A stretch of 64,000 bases of DNA, taken from Blumeriella jaapii. Lineage: Eukaryota; Ascomycota; Leotiomycetes; Helotiales; Drepanopezizaceae. The notes under the pieces are model-generated. The model worked only from the letters and a program-made list of their open reading frames with translations. It did not search any database and was not told the DNA's origin. Position numbers and translations under genes: made by a program. This document shows, piece after piece, positions 48,012 through 60,079 of this stretch; position 1 is the stretch's first letter, and each line of letters starts with the position of its first letter. The DNA lies in the NCBI GenBank assembly GCA_009599575.1, contig VWND01000075.1, forward strand, positions 930,001 through 994,000, read 5' to 3'.

Positions 48012-49320
48012 TATAAACAAATAGTTTATCGTTGTAAAAAAAAAAAAAAGCATTTATAAATTTATTACCGCGGTCGTCGAAATAAACAGAATAACGATAC
48101 GAAACGCTAACGTGCCATCTAACGTCGATCAATTTTCAAACGAATTTGCAAAATTAACGATCGCTTCCTTTTTCGATCTGTTTTCCGGCTACGATTATTT
48201 AATGCTTAATTTACGATTTCGAAACATAACGGCAATATAAACTTCAATCGGTTTACTGCGTATAACCAAAATACTTATAAAAGCTATTAATTTAATCGTT
48301 TAATTCGTAAAAATCGTATATAAAATTCTTATGATTTGCATTTCCGATATTACTTTGCTTTACGTTAACGACGTCGAAATAAAAAACTTCAAATTATATT
48401 ATAATAATAAAAAAATCTTTTTTAAAATTCGACGTTATATAATAAAACATATTCAAAACATCGACAAAATTATAATTTGCTTCGAAAAAGCCAAAGCTAT
48501 TATTGGCTTTCGATTAAAATTTTGCATATCCGAAATAAATATCGTCGGTTATATAATTAATAACGCTGGCCGCCATTTTTAACGAAAAAAAATTAAAAAG
48601 ATTTGCGAATAAAAAAAATATAAAAATATTATCGAAACCAAAGCTTTTATTAGCGTTATAATTTACTACCGCAATTAAATTAAAAACTTTTTTCAAAAAG
48701 CTGCATTCATTTACGCTACGATAAAAAAAAAAGTCGATTTCGTTTAGGAAAAAAAGCAGAATAAAATTATAAAAATTTTTAAAAACGATTTTTTATCGGC
48801 TTTATCGTTTATGCGAATCGATTACAGCTTAAACGCAAAAAAAATCATTTTGATTATCGACGCTAATATTTTCGGTTAAGGAATTGTATTATAATAAATC
48901 GATAAAAACAAAAAACGATACTTTTTACGATTCGAAAGCGGCTTATAATTTTTCGCGAAAGCACGCTACGATACTACCAAACGAAAATATCGAAGCGCTT
49001 TTAAAATAATAAAAAAAATAAAAAGCGAATTGTACGGCGTGCATTTTATTTTAAAAACGAACGCAAAAATCTTTGTCGATTAACTGAATAAAAAAGCTAA
49101 TAATCTGCCAAAAGCATTCGTTATTAATTAAATAGCTTGGATACGATTTATAAATTTCGAAATCAAATATATTAAAAAAACAATTAATACAGCGGCAGAC
49201 GGCCTTTCCAAACGAAAACGTTTTTATTCGTTTAATCTCGCTAAATAAAACGAATAAAATATCGACGAATAAATCGCTAACGAAATCGGCTGCTTTGTTA
49301 TTTGCGCTTTAGATTTTACA
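48012..49320 (+). pseudogene. B2 RT remainder and RNase H
   Basis: Continues after A2: ASFFDLFSGYDYLMLNLRF (48160), then ISDITLLYVNDVEIKNF with YVND at 48361-48372 (family FLDD), then RRYIIKHIQNIDKI. RNase H follows, with LIIDANIFG (~48850), HFILKTNAKIFVD (~49045) and AADGLSKRKR (~49200). Stops interrupt it. Confidence 0.7.
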
Positions 49321-50920
49321 AAGCCGAAACTATTCGCGTTGTTATCTCGGCTGGTATCGCAAATAAAAAATATTAATTTTCGGGCCGAAAAAACATTCGC
49401 GTTATTATTTCGGCTAGCACCGCGAGTAAATTTAATCGAAAACGATCGGAATAAGCCGATTAACGACGAAAATAAACTTTTAATCGATAATTACGAAATC
49501 GAAAACTTTTATTTAATCGCATATTATTTAACTATTTTGTTTAAATTATTTAACGTGCTAAATTATTAGTTTAAATTATTTAAAAACCAAGCTTTCGATT
49601 ATATTTTAGCCGACAGAAAGCTATATAAAATAAAAAATAATATATATTAAAAACGCTTAGTAATAAACAATAAGGCCGACAAATTTTAAATTATAAAAAA
49701 AACTTATAAAAAAATATTTTATAAAAAAGCTAAAGCTATTTATTACCGAATCAAAAGCGATTTTTAATAAAAAGGATATTTCGAAAATTGCAAAGCTTTC
49801 GTTAAAAGCTGTATTTTTTGTCAAAAACGAAAGCTTGGCCGAAAAAAAAACTTATTATATCCGACGTGATTTTTTGAAATTTAAAAAAAAATCAATTTTA
49901 ACGTTATACGCGTATCGATTATCGATCGCGGGCATACGTATTTCGTATTCGCTATCGACGATCTGTTTAAATAGCTTGAAAAGCGATTTTTCCGAAACGC
50001 TATTTTCGAAATTATAACGATTTTTTTTTGAAAAAACGTTATATATCGATACGATTTGTTTAGCAAATTAAACGTCGATAATAAATTCGAAAACAAAAGC
50101 GTTGTCGAAACCTTTATAAAAAATACGAAATTCAGCGTATTTAAATCTCAGCTTATAATTTAAAAAGCAACGGATCCGTGGAACGAAGCTATAAAAATAT
50201 TTTTAACGGCTTTTCAAAAGTTATTCGAAAAGGCTATAAGCGTTGGTCGCGGAAATTCTCGGAAATGCTTTTTGCTATGCGCATATATATATATGCTTTT
50301 ATTAAAATAATTTTATTTTTTATTTAGTACGGCAAAAACGCTCGATTGCTTTTAGAAACAAAATGACTTGTGTAAAAGCTTTATAACGTGGTCAAAATAA
50401 AAACGAAAGTAAACTTATTAGTAATAAAATTTAAATAGCTAAACTACCGCGATATAAATATAAAAAAAATAATTTTAAAAAAAAAAAAATATAGGGAGGC
50501 AGCTAAAAAAGTCTGGAATAAAACTAAAGTTTTAAAAAAGACGCTAATTAAAAAAAAAAATCTGATTTTAATTTACGACGTCCAGCGCGCTATTAACAAA
50601 TCGGCCGATATTAAATTTAATTATAAATAGCTCGGACTTTACGAAATATACGAAGCCGAATTAAATAAAAGCTATTATAAGCTTACGGAATTCGATGAAA
50701 CAAAATTAAAAAAAACGTTCGCCGCCAATCGATTAAAGCGATTTTACAAAAAAAATCAGCAAATCTATTTTCTGGATTTTGATTTAAACAGCGACTCCGA
50801 TTTCAGCGAATCCGACGACGATTCCGACCAAAGCGATTATACTTTTGAAAAAAAATCCTTTGAAAAGGTTTGGAAACAGCCGAATAATAACCCCGCTGCT
50901 AAAAACATAATTTAAATCGT
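49321..50920 (+). pseudogene. B2 integrase
   Basis: An open piece at 49339-49569 precedes the integrase proper. Blocks: FDYILADRKLYKIKNNIY (49590), CKAFVKSCIFCQKRKLGRK (49790; HHCC end), IDRGHTYFVFAIDDLFK (49915), and a C-terminal tail with NKSADIKFNYK.LGLYE near 50600. The 49881-50096 minus ORF is a shadow. Confidence 0.7.
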
Positions 50921-50950
50921 TATTTCACCCATGACCGAAAAGAAGAAAAA

Positions 50951-51330
50951 TGCTTACAAAATTGTTTACTAATTGTTCCATTGTTTTATTATTTATTGTT
51001 TTCCTTTTTTATTATATATTATTTTACTGTTTTTATTTTGCTTAATTGTATACAACTTAATTATTCTGTTTTATATATACTGTTTATTTTTGAAACTTTT
51101 TTTTATATTGTTTGGGATATTTATTATACTTTTTTTTATTTGATTGTATTTTTGTTTATTAAAACAAAAGCTTTATATATATTTGAGCCGCATATTTGAT
51201 ATATTTATATTGCTCGTATATTTTACAAAAACTATTTTTTATGCATTTTATTATTTATTGCTTTTTGTATTATTTATTTTTTTCGTTGTTTTAAACGGAT
51301 GCTTATCTGAACAGTTATAATTTATTAAAA
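50951..51330 (+). other. B2 hydrophobic AT-rich stretch between pol and ORF3
   Basis: Counterpart of B1 18976-19350. It starts MLTKLFTNCSI and ends LNGCLSEQL, but the continuous frame seen in B1 is broken by a stop/indel after ~31 codons. Almost no CpG. Confidence 0.3.
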
Positions 51331-51419
51331 AAATAATATACGGATTTTCGTAACTTTTAAATATAAATATTTTATAATTTCCGTATTTTTTTTTAACTAT
51401 TTTTTAACAAATACAATAT

Positions 51420-54400
51420 ATTTTTTTAATTAATAAACTTATCGATATTATATCGTTTTTTAAGCAAAGCGTTGCTAAACCTAGCAAATTTATTTTTAAT
51501 TTATTTTGGAACGGAATTATTATACGCAATCTTTCCGAATTTAAACAAATATATAATGCCGCCATTTTAAATTAACAAACAGCTTTCGTAAAAACATTTA
51601 TAAAACAATTCGATATAATAATTAAAAACGTTAACGAATTTCTGTTCGATTACGAAAGCTTTGTTAAAGCTAAATTCGTTCGCAAAAGTCTTAACTACGA
51701 TAAATTTCTGCTAAACTACGATAACGCTTCAAAAGCCTTCGCCGGAGCAAAAAAAGCTCGAAATAATAAAAAAAAAGTAATAAACCGAATATTGCGCTTT
51801 TTGTTAAATTAATAAAAAAGAATATTTAAAAATACGTTTTTAGTAAAATCACCGGTATTATTTTATTTCGATATTTCGCTCGTTTTTTCGAAACTATTAC
51901 TTTTATTAAAAAAAAAGTTTGGATACTAAACGCTTATATTTTTAAAGCGCAAGCTCTAAAAGCTAATAACCCAAAAGTCCGCAGGTTTATAAGTCTTTTT
52001 ATAACTGTTTGCAAATTAATCGACGACGCTATGCAATCGCCGGAAAAAGTTTTAATCGGCTGCGAAACTTTAAGTCTGACCTTTTTTTAAAGCAAAAAAC
52101 TAAACGTCGCTAAATGCGGCATTTTTATATCGAAAAAAAAAACGACGCTATTTCGACGCTTTAAATTTACGACGACGAAAAAAACGAAAAAGCCAATATT
52201 ATTCTCGTTTAATTCGAAAAAATATACGCGGTAGCAATTAATATTTTTAAAACAGCTAAAACAATTCGGCGATTTCTATTTTTAATTGTCGAAAACGAAT
52301 CCGAAAACGAAACCAAAAGCGTAATAGCAGACAACCGTTTATTCGAATACAAAAAATTTATTATATTTATAAAAACGATTCCGAAAAAAATAAAAATAAA
52401 AAACGTAAAAAAGCGCGCCGATATTTCCGAAACTTTTTCTATTCGAAAAAAAAAACTATTCACGTCGTTAGCAAAAAAAGCACCGCGAATAAAAACAGCC
52501 GAAAATCGACGCCGAATTATAACTTTTAAATTAATTAACAGAAAACGCGGCGACTTTACGAAATCAAATTTAAAAAACGCCGGCATTTCGAAAAAAAAAA
52601 AACTTAAACGATTTTGAATTTAACTTTTCGAAACTAAACACGCAAACACCGGAAACGCCTGCTGCGTTTAAAAACGTTGTACCGCCACCGTTAATATTTT
52701 AGATTTTAATAAAAGCGTTTAAAATCTCGATTATTACACGATTCGATCGAAAAAACCTGGAAAAAAATATCGAAATTATCGCGGAAGAAATTATACAAAA
52801 AGCATAAAATTAAATTATTTTGCTTAAAACTTTCGCTTTCGACGACGAAACGATTTAAAAGTTTTATTTCGATATTTTTATATAAAAATCAAATAAATCC
52901 GTCAGCTTTTTCTTTTTTGCTTCGAACGAAAACTGAATCAAGCTTTTTTCGGAAAATTACAAATGCGATACGCCGAAATAAATAAAAAAGATTTTTAAAA
53001 ACGATAATCCGTTTTTATTCGAGCTTTTTTTCGCTGAAAAACTCCGATTTTTTAATTTCGTTTTTATAAATAACGTTAATGCTAAAAAAAACGGCAAGTT
53101 TTGCTATTTTTATATACGCTGTTACGCGGCGTATTGTAATTTAATTATAAAAAAAATTAACGTTATCGGTTTCGCTAATCGATTCGCTGTTATTAAAAAT
53201 TCGGATTACGACGTGTTCGAAATTAATTTTAATAATTAATTTATATTTCGACGAAAAACTGCGAAAACTATTTAAGCACGTATTAAAGCTTATTTAAAAT
53301 ACGCAAATTTTAAAGCAAATTCTAAAGCATTTAGCGCGATTATAAAATTCGATTGAAACGTAAAAAAATAAAAGCAACAAATATTTTCAAAAGCCGACTT
53401 TTTTGGCTTTTCGACCGAAAGTATGTTTTAAAATTTATCTGAATTAAACTGCGAATTCGTTAATTACGTAAAGTTTTATAACGAAAAAAACAAGCCACTG
53501 TTGTATTTTATAAAAAAAAAAATAGTTATATATAAGCATTATTTCCGATTAATTAAAACCCAAAAAGCGCCTACAGTTTTTTCGCTAATATGCTTTACAG
53601 TTTTATTTAATAAGCTTTCAGAATGCATTTCGGCCTTTACTTCGCTGTTTTAATTATTCGGAACTCTAAAAATTACCGCTTCGTAGTATATTTTAACGTT
53701 CCGATCGTTTTAGATTTCGCTAGCCCCGACCGTATTACAATTATAAAATTCGATATCGCCGACTTTTAAAAAAAGAAAAAAACCGAAAATTTTACCGACG
53801 CCATTTTCGATTATTACGTTCTGCCTGTATTCGTATATAATTCGGAAATAATCGAAACTTACCTACAATTACACTACGATGCCAAACTGACTAAAACCAT
53901 TTAAAAAAGCCTAGCTTTTTCGTATTTCAGCGCGTTTAAAACAATAGCCTCGGTTATTTTATCGGACTACGAAATTAAAAGCTACGAAATAAAAAATAAA
54001 ATAACTTTTGTTAGCTTTTCGATTAAGCAAAAGGTTTTCGTCAGATTCAGAACCTAAAAAACCGACGGCGCGATGCTAATTTATTCGAATAATTATACGG
54101 CGCAAAAATATAAAAACTATTTCGAAAACGATAATCCGATAAGCAATCTGACGCTGTTTGTACTGCGACGAAAGCAATTATAGCATTTTCGGTAATTTCG
54201 ATTGCAAACGATTATTTCCGAACCGTTCCGTAAAATAGTTTTTTTTACAGGCTTCGAAGCTTTTTCAAAAGCATTCGTCGGTAAATAATCGTAATCCGAC
54301 CTATTAGTTTTGCGCGAAGCAAAAGCGTTAATCGGTTTTAATTATAACGAACTAATCGATTATTTTTACGATTTTAATATAAAACTTTTCAACGCTTTTT

Positions 54401-54600
54401 GCAAAACGTAAAACCACGTTTAGAAACTGGAATTTACTATTTACGAAGAAAAATCGTAAAAAGCATTCGTCGCGGCGACGCTTAATAATATTATCGACGA
54501 AAAAGCTATCAGAACGTTCGTAAATCTAAACGATATTTCGACTGACATTTTATCGAGCCACTTTTCAAAGGAATAAAGTAAATAAAATGATTTAAACGAC
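51420..54600 (+). pseudogene. B2 ORF3: ~1,060-codon unknown frame
   Basis: Same gene as B1 ORF3 in the sister copy. Clear open pieces: FDIIIKNVNEFLFDYESFVK (~51610), AYIFKAQALKANNPKVRRF (~51935), VKKRADISETFSIRKKKLF (~52410), and the C-terminal blocks LIIRNSKNYRFVVYFNVPIV (~53655) and ALIGFNYNELIDYFYDF (~54330). Synteny and residue agreement with B1 outside RIP-type changes indicate that it was protein-coding when the element was active. The 52209-52586 minus ORF is a shadow. No domain recognised. Confidence 0.6.
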
Positions 54601-54639
54601 AAGCGAAACGCTATTTTTCTATAAAAGCCAACAGCAAAA

Positions 54640-54802
54640 AAGCTAAAAACGGATTAAAAAATTAAAATAGTATAAAATTAAAAAGTTCGGTTTTTAATTA
54701 ATTGGTTTTTAAATTATATAAAATAGACTAGATTACATTTATTAAAATTATGTTTTTTTTGGTCGTAGTCAAAAACGACTACGTATATTATTTAAAACAA
54801 AA
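54640..54802. other. B2 gap before 3' LTR
   Basis: AT-rich, conserved with B1 (15501-15690): TTAAAACAAAATATAAAACGG adjoins the LTR. No gene. Confidence 0.4.
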
Positions 54803-55069
54803 TATAAAACGGTAATATTTTGTATTAATAAAAATTGATAGTTTTAGCTATGATCGAGGCATAAACCCTTCCGAAACCCTTTGCTATTAACTATTTTCAA
54901 CAGATATAAAAGCAAAGCATCCTTTTAAATAATACTATAAGCACGCAATCTAATTTATATCTTTATTTATTTTTCTTTTTCTTTTTTCAGTTTTTTTTAA
55001 GGATTCCCTAGACTATTTTACCCACCGATATATGGCCGTATCAGTCTGGTTTTCCTACCTACTTTTATA
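54803..55069 (+). repeat. B2 3' LTR (267 bp)
   Basis: It starts TATAAAACGG and ends ACTTTTATA (original TG..CA). The outer end (CCGATATATGGCCGTATCAG) is preserved, the inner end mutated. Confidence 0.92.
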
Positions 55070-55073
55070 CTAG

Positions 55074-58026
55074 CGAACCTATTTATAATAAAAAACACGT
55101 TTTAAATTTTATTTTTTCGAACGTATTTAATTCGATTATTACGATACGATACGATATGCATAACGGCTTAAATTACGAAATTTAAATAACGATCTTTTTT
55201 AGCAAAAAAAAAATACTCGTGATTTAAATATATTATAAAATATCCGATTTAAAACTCGGTAAATTTACAAATTTAATACGCGCAAAAATCAGCCGATTTG
55301 CGAATTCCGTTATATTATCAACGTAAAAAAACTGGACGAATACGCGGCTGCGTTGATTCGAGTTTTTCAAAAAAGCATTATAACTGCCGGAAAACCTTTT
55401 TAAAAAAGCTTACAAGCCATTTTATAATAAATTAACGAATACTAAAAAGCCAAAAACAAATATTTGCGAATACGTAAAATAATATACAACGGTGAAATTT
55501 TCGAAAAAACCAAGCAGTTTTTCGTTATAATACGTAAAACGAAAAAAAATTATTAACGAAAACTTATTAACGAAATCGATAATAACGAAAAATTATACAA
55601 AATAATAAGTTGGCATCGAATAACCACGAATTTTAAAGCTTTTTTATTAATAATAAACGGCGTTGTAATTAAAAATATTAAAAACAAAATTAATATTTTA
55701 AAAAACGAAATATTTGGCCGTTTTTTAGCTACCGACGATTTCGACTAAGATTTTTTCATCGAATAAGCAAAATCGAGCCATTTTTTTTAAGCAGATTCCG
55801 TATCGTTCGAAAAAATAAAAAAATATTATATCGGAATTATTAATATTTTTCCGAGTATTAACCGAATTACGGTAAAACTTTTGAAAACCTATTGGAAAAA
55901 AATCAAAACCGTTATATATAATTTATTTAACCGCTGTTTCGCAACGAATTATTTTCCGATTTTTTAAAAGCTGGCCGAAATAACTATAATAATTAAAACC
56001 GGCAAACGAAACAAATTTTTTTTACGTTCGTAGCGTCCGATCGTTTTTTTTTTTTGCATATCCAAAAGCTTCGAAAAAATTATCGTTAGCAAAATCGCGT
56101 AAATAACGTTTACGACCGGCTTGTTTAATTTATAATATAAAAGCGCTTTTCCGAAACGCTCTGCTTTCGATTTAATAGCGTATTTTACGGCCGATATCGA
56201 AATTACGTTCGCCGTAAAAAAACATATTACGATTATTATTTTAAACGTGCAAAACGCGTTCGACGCCGTTCTGACCCGACGCTTATTTAAAAAAATAATA
56301 AAATAAAAATAGTTTTTTTTATTTTTTTTTATTAATTAAATCGTTTTTTACAAAATAACAAATGCAAATACGATTCGAAAAAAAAAACCACCGATTTTAA
56401 TTACGTTTATTACGGCATTTTTTAAAAATCGCTATTTTTTTCCGGTTTTTATATATATTATATTTAGCAAAATTGCTTAATTAAAATTTTACTTTTCGTT
56501 TTAAATACGCAAACGATATATTAATTTATCGCATTTTATATAATTTAAACGATAATATCGAGCTATTTGCGAAAAACGTTCGCGATATTTTCGAATAAAA
56601 AAACGAATATAAAATCGCTTTTTTACGCCGGAAAAAAAATCGAAATAATATATATTATTACGCAAAATAATAATTACGCTTTTCCGATTATAATCGACGA
56701 TAAAATTACGATTTTTTGTATTATTACGGCGAAAAAAAGCGAATAATCCGCGCTGCGTTAATTAAAAATCTGATTCGATCGAAAACTTATTTTTAAACGA
56801 TATATTAAAAAACGCGTAAGCAAAGCACGATAAACGACGCAATATATTAAAAGCTTCGGCCGAATTAATAATAGCTTTCCGGCCAGCGCGCTGCGAAAAA
56901 CAGTAATTATTTGTATTTTTCTTTCGATATTATTTAAAACCGAAGTTTAATACGCAAGCCGCACGAAATTTAAACGCCGAACCGAACGAAACAGCCAAAT
57001 CAGCATCCGTTTCGGCGGCTATATCGATTTAATATAAAAAACTATTATTTTAGCCGTACGAAAAATACTTTTTATATAGCGTATTATTTTTTTTATTATA
57101 ATAATACGAGACGCAGGCTTTTCCTTCGCAAGCGCGGTTTTAAAAAAGGCCAAAATACGCTTTGCGATAAAATTGCAAACCGTAAACAAAGCGTATTTTT
57201 TAATTCAACGTATTTTCATTTTAATAATCTTTCGAAGCAAATACGCGGATATATATATAACCGTTAAAACGAAAAATCCAGCGCTTCGGCGATATTTTTC
57301 TATAAATCCTACGATTTAAATTAATTCTTTCGCATTTTTCGCCCGGCAGCCGCATCGATTTTATTATAAGCGTTAAAAAAAAAAAGTTGCGAAAAACTTT
57401 AAGAAATAATAAGCAAAACTACTTTTCAGAAACGTTACGATTTTTTCGAACGGCTGCGAAAAATATAAAAACGACGCTTATTTCGTAGGCTACGAATACG
57501 TTATATATTAAAACCGCAGGCAAATAGCGTTTAAATACGGTTCGATAAACGACCATTTTTACGTTTTCGATGCAAAAACAATAAAAGCATAAAAAGGCTT
57601 GCAAAAAGCTGCGAGCATGCTAGCCGAAATGCGTACGCAAAAGCTATAAATATATATCGACAGCATTTTAATAATTTAAAAAATACGCGGAATATTTTCT
57701 TTTTTTTTTTAATAAGTTTTTCTGGCCTGTTAAAAAATAATAAAAACATACGACGTGAAAATTAAATAAATTTCGGGCTATACGAGCATCGAAAACAACG
57801 AAGCCGCCGATAAATTAGCAAATGCGAATGTAAAAAAGACTTTTTAAAATAAAAGCTTTACGTCCGAACCGATTATAAATAAAATACGCTTCGATTTTAA
57901 AAAAATACGAAATTCGCATCGAAGCTTTTGATAAAAAACAGCCAGCAAAAAACTTTTACGAAATTATAAGCGGTAAAACCCGATTTACGTAATTAAACTT
58001 TTGCCGAAACTCGATATGCCGAAACG
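55074..58026 (+). pseudogene. LINE E ORF2, end of endonuclease, RT and RNase H
   Basis: This continues the ORF2 frame after B2. Recognisable blocks are the end of the endonuclease (~55080-55200); the RT palm with a CISKSFEKII block (~56050), LNVQNAFDAVL (~56239-56274, family LDV..AFDAV, Asp changed to Asn) and YAND at 56506-56517 (family YADD, first Asp changed to Asn by G-to-A); and RNase H from about 57410 (YGSINDHFYVFDA, later IYIDSILII and SGYTSIENNEAADKLA). The C-terminal RNase H fits the Tad/I-type LINE layout. Dozens of stops make it non-functional. Confidence 0.75.
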
Positions 58027-58240
58027 TGTCAGGGTGCATCAGAAGGTAGACCAGGAAGCAAAGCATTCATTTGGTTGATATACTAAATCTTAAGGATCTA
58101 AAAGGATACAAAAGGTCCGTTTGGTTATATTTTTGGATCCATTTGGGTCGTGCCTGCTCGGGCCACTAACCGAAAGCCGAAGGCCGAAGGCCGTTCGGCA
58201 AAGTTTCGGCCAAAGGCCGAAAACTTAAACCGTGCTTTTT
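58027..58240. repeat. Less-mutated island with inverted GCCGAA repeats
   Basis: This ~200-bp stretch keeps many CA/TG and GG/CC dinucleotides, unlike its surroundings. It includes GCCGAAGGCCGAAGGCC and a perfect hairpin TTTCGGCC-AAA-GGCCGAAA around 58205-58223. It is best explained as the outer, RIP-spared edge of the F LTR; single-copy DNA is an alternative. Confidence 0.5.
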
Positions 58241-58309
58241 GATATTTTTTTTTTTTTTTCGACTAGGCCTTTTATTTTTTTTTTCTTTGTTTTTATTGCT
58301 TATTAATTT

Positions 58310-58632
58310 GATATCGAAATTACTTTTAGTCGAAAGTAATCGGTTTTTTGCTAATATTAATTAAACTTAAAAGCAATGCTTTCCGGGTTCGACGTCGAAA
58401 TCACTTTTAATCAGAGATAATCGGTCTTTTATTAATATTAATTAAATTTAAAAGTAATGCTTTCCGAATTCGACGTCGAAATTACTTTTAATTAAAAATA
58501 ATCGATTTTTTGCTAATATTAATTAGATTTGAAAATAATATTTTCCGGATTTAACGTCGAAATTATTTTTAATTAAAAATAATCGGTCTTTTGCTAATAT
58601 AAATTAAATTTGAATTTTTACGTATAATCAAT
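58310..58632. repeat. 81-bp tandem repeat, four copies
   Basis: The anchor GA[TC][AG]TCGAAAT recurs at 58310, 58391, 58472 and 58553 (the last as AACGTCG): a period of 81-82 bp. Each unit contains TAATCGGT..TTTGCTAATATTAATT. Copies differ mainly by C-to-T/G-to-A changes, so the array predates RIP. Confidence 0.85.
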
Positions 58633-58689
58633 TGGTTTTCAGAATAAATAAATAATAAAAATAAATTTATTAAATGCAAATATTAACGA

Positions 58690-59778
58690 TTTTTTTTTTT
58701 TATAAGCCGGGTTTAAAAAAGTTATTTCTAAAAAATTAAGCAATCAATTCTGGGAAATGTTCTAGATCTTCTGTTTTTTGCCAGGAATCGTAATTTAAAA
58801 ACCAGCCTTTTTATTTTACTAGAAAATGCAATTTTTTCCAGCGACTTTTAAATGCGAAATCCAAAATCTGGTTATTTTTTTTATTTTTTTTTTTAATCTC
58901 CGAAATCGTTTTTTTATTAGCTCGGGACCTGATGTTGTTTTTTTTTTTTTTTTTTTTTTCGATTTTTATCGCTTCGCGATAAAAGCTTAATAGGCTGACG
59001 TAAAAAACGTCGTAAAATTTCTAAGTTTTTGAAAATTGAAGTTTATATACTTAAATACCGATTTTATTTAAAATTAAAAAAAAGCTAAATTTTTTTGCGT
59101 TTAGCTTTTTGCAAAATCTTTTTGTTTTTAAGTTTTTTATATTTAAATAAATTTTTTTTTTAATCGTAAAATGTTTTGAAATATATTTTTTATTATAATA
59201 TTTCGCTTAAATGTTTTATACGTAAAAAATAGTCTTTTTTAGAATTTGATAAATACTTTTTAATTTTTACGCCAATTGCTAAGCGGATTCTGATTTGTAA
59301 TTTAATAACTTTTTTAATCCGAACGGCTTCGTTTTAATGCCGTTCGCTTCGAATAATAATATTCCAGTAAAAAACGAAATTGCGTTATTAATAGCGAATT
59401 CTGCTATCGAAAATAAATCTGGCCAATCGTTTTAATTAAAATTCATATAAAAGCGCAAGTATATTTTTAATATTGCGTTTATTTTTTCGGTTTGTTCGTC
59501 GATTTATAAATAAAAAGCTATGAATAATTTTCGTTTAATACGGAGCATAACGGTAAATATGTTTCAGAAGTTTAAAGTAAATAATAACCTACGATCGAAA
59601 ACAATATCGTCGGGCATTTCGTATTTGAAAAATACTATTTTGTAAAAAATATAAGCGAATTGTAAAATTATTATGTTTTTGCGAACCGCGATAAAATAAA
59701 ATTGTTTAGTCAATCGGCAAACGATTATTAAAATCGCGTCGTAAACGAATGGTTTACCGGTTTTGCTATAAACGAAAT
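58690..59778 (-). pseudogene. Element F integrase C-terminal half and chromodomain
   Basis: From 59778 downward the minus strand reads FVYDAI-type core start, then EMPDDIVFDR (family .IVSDR), RIKRKLFIAFYL.IDEQTEKIN at ~59520-59480 (family STA.HPQTDGQTERVN) and NDWPDLFSIAEFAINNAISF (~59420-59370). Near 58870-58730 it reads FKSRWKKLHFLVK, then NYDS.QKTEDLEHFPELIA, a chromodomain with Trp/Glu positions altered. The N-terminal half is cut off by A3. It is distinct in sequence from A, C and D. Confidence 0.7.
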
Positions 59779-60075
59779 TGTGACGATCTAATCAGTCGAA
59801 GGGCTGGAAGATCAGTCAACTGGTCGCCGTGTTTATATAATATGAAAAACGAGCCTTTGGTTCTGTAACAAAAATATTCATTTAGAATCAACAATTGTAA
59901 AAAGCAGAAGTTGCTAAAAAAAAAAAGCTTTATATATATAAATAATTTTTACAATTAATAAAAAAACTTATCAAAAGACCAAGGAGCTTGCAGCTATACG
60001 TAATTGCTGAAAAGCTTGCAGCTATACGTAGTTGCTAGGATAATACGAAAAATAGCAACAAAATAAATCGTCACA
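59779..60075 (-). repeat. A3 3' LTR (297 bp)
   Basis: Starts TGTGACGATC, ends CGTCACA, contains the duplicated 28-bp unit (as in A2) and is followed by the pyrimidine tract TTACCCCCCCG, the complement of the polypurine tract. Confidence 0.9.
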
Positions 60076-60079
60076 TTAC

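Larger units (their letters stand above)
37308..55069 (+). mobile_element. Element B2: 11.3-kb Ty3/gypsy with ORF3, interrupted by A2
   Basis: LTRs of 267 bp lie at 37308-37574 and 54803-55069. The TSD is CTAA (37304-37307) and CTAG (55070-55073), the same tetramer apart from one G-to-A. Deleting A2 plus one TSD gives 11,295 bp. The domain order is the same as B1 but on the plus strand. The insertion interrupts LINE E ORF2. Confidence 0.9.
3310..58026 (+). mobile_element. Element E: Tad-like LINE, interrupted by A1, B2 and probably F
   Basis: This is a non-LTR retrotransposon on the plus strand, recovered as three blocks: ~3310-3421, 34880-37307 and 55074-58026, about 5.5 kb in total. The order is ORF1 with zinc knuckles, then ORF2 with APE-type endonuclease, reverse transcriptase and RNase H, the layout of fungal Tad/I-like LINEs. 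Removing B2 and one copy of its TSD restores the ORF2 frame across 37307/55074. All frames are RIP-broken. The last block stays in ORF2-like sequence to ~58020, then changes abruptly, so the 3' end probably lies beyond element F outside the window. The 5' end may be truncated. Confidence 0.8.

Noticed and set aside
51420..54600. Family B ORF3 as a retroviral-type envelope gene
   Set aside because: No signal peptide, no clear membrane anchor and no fusion-like hydrophobic stretch in either copy.
58310..58632. CRISPR-like array
   Set aside because: Units are contiguous 81-bp tandem repeats without spacers, and the context is a eukaryotic retroelement.
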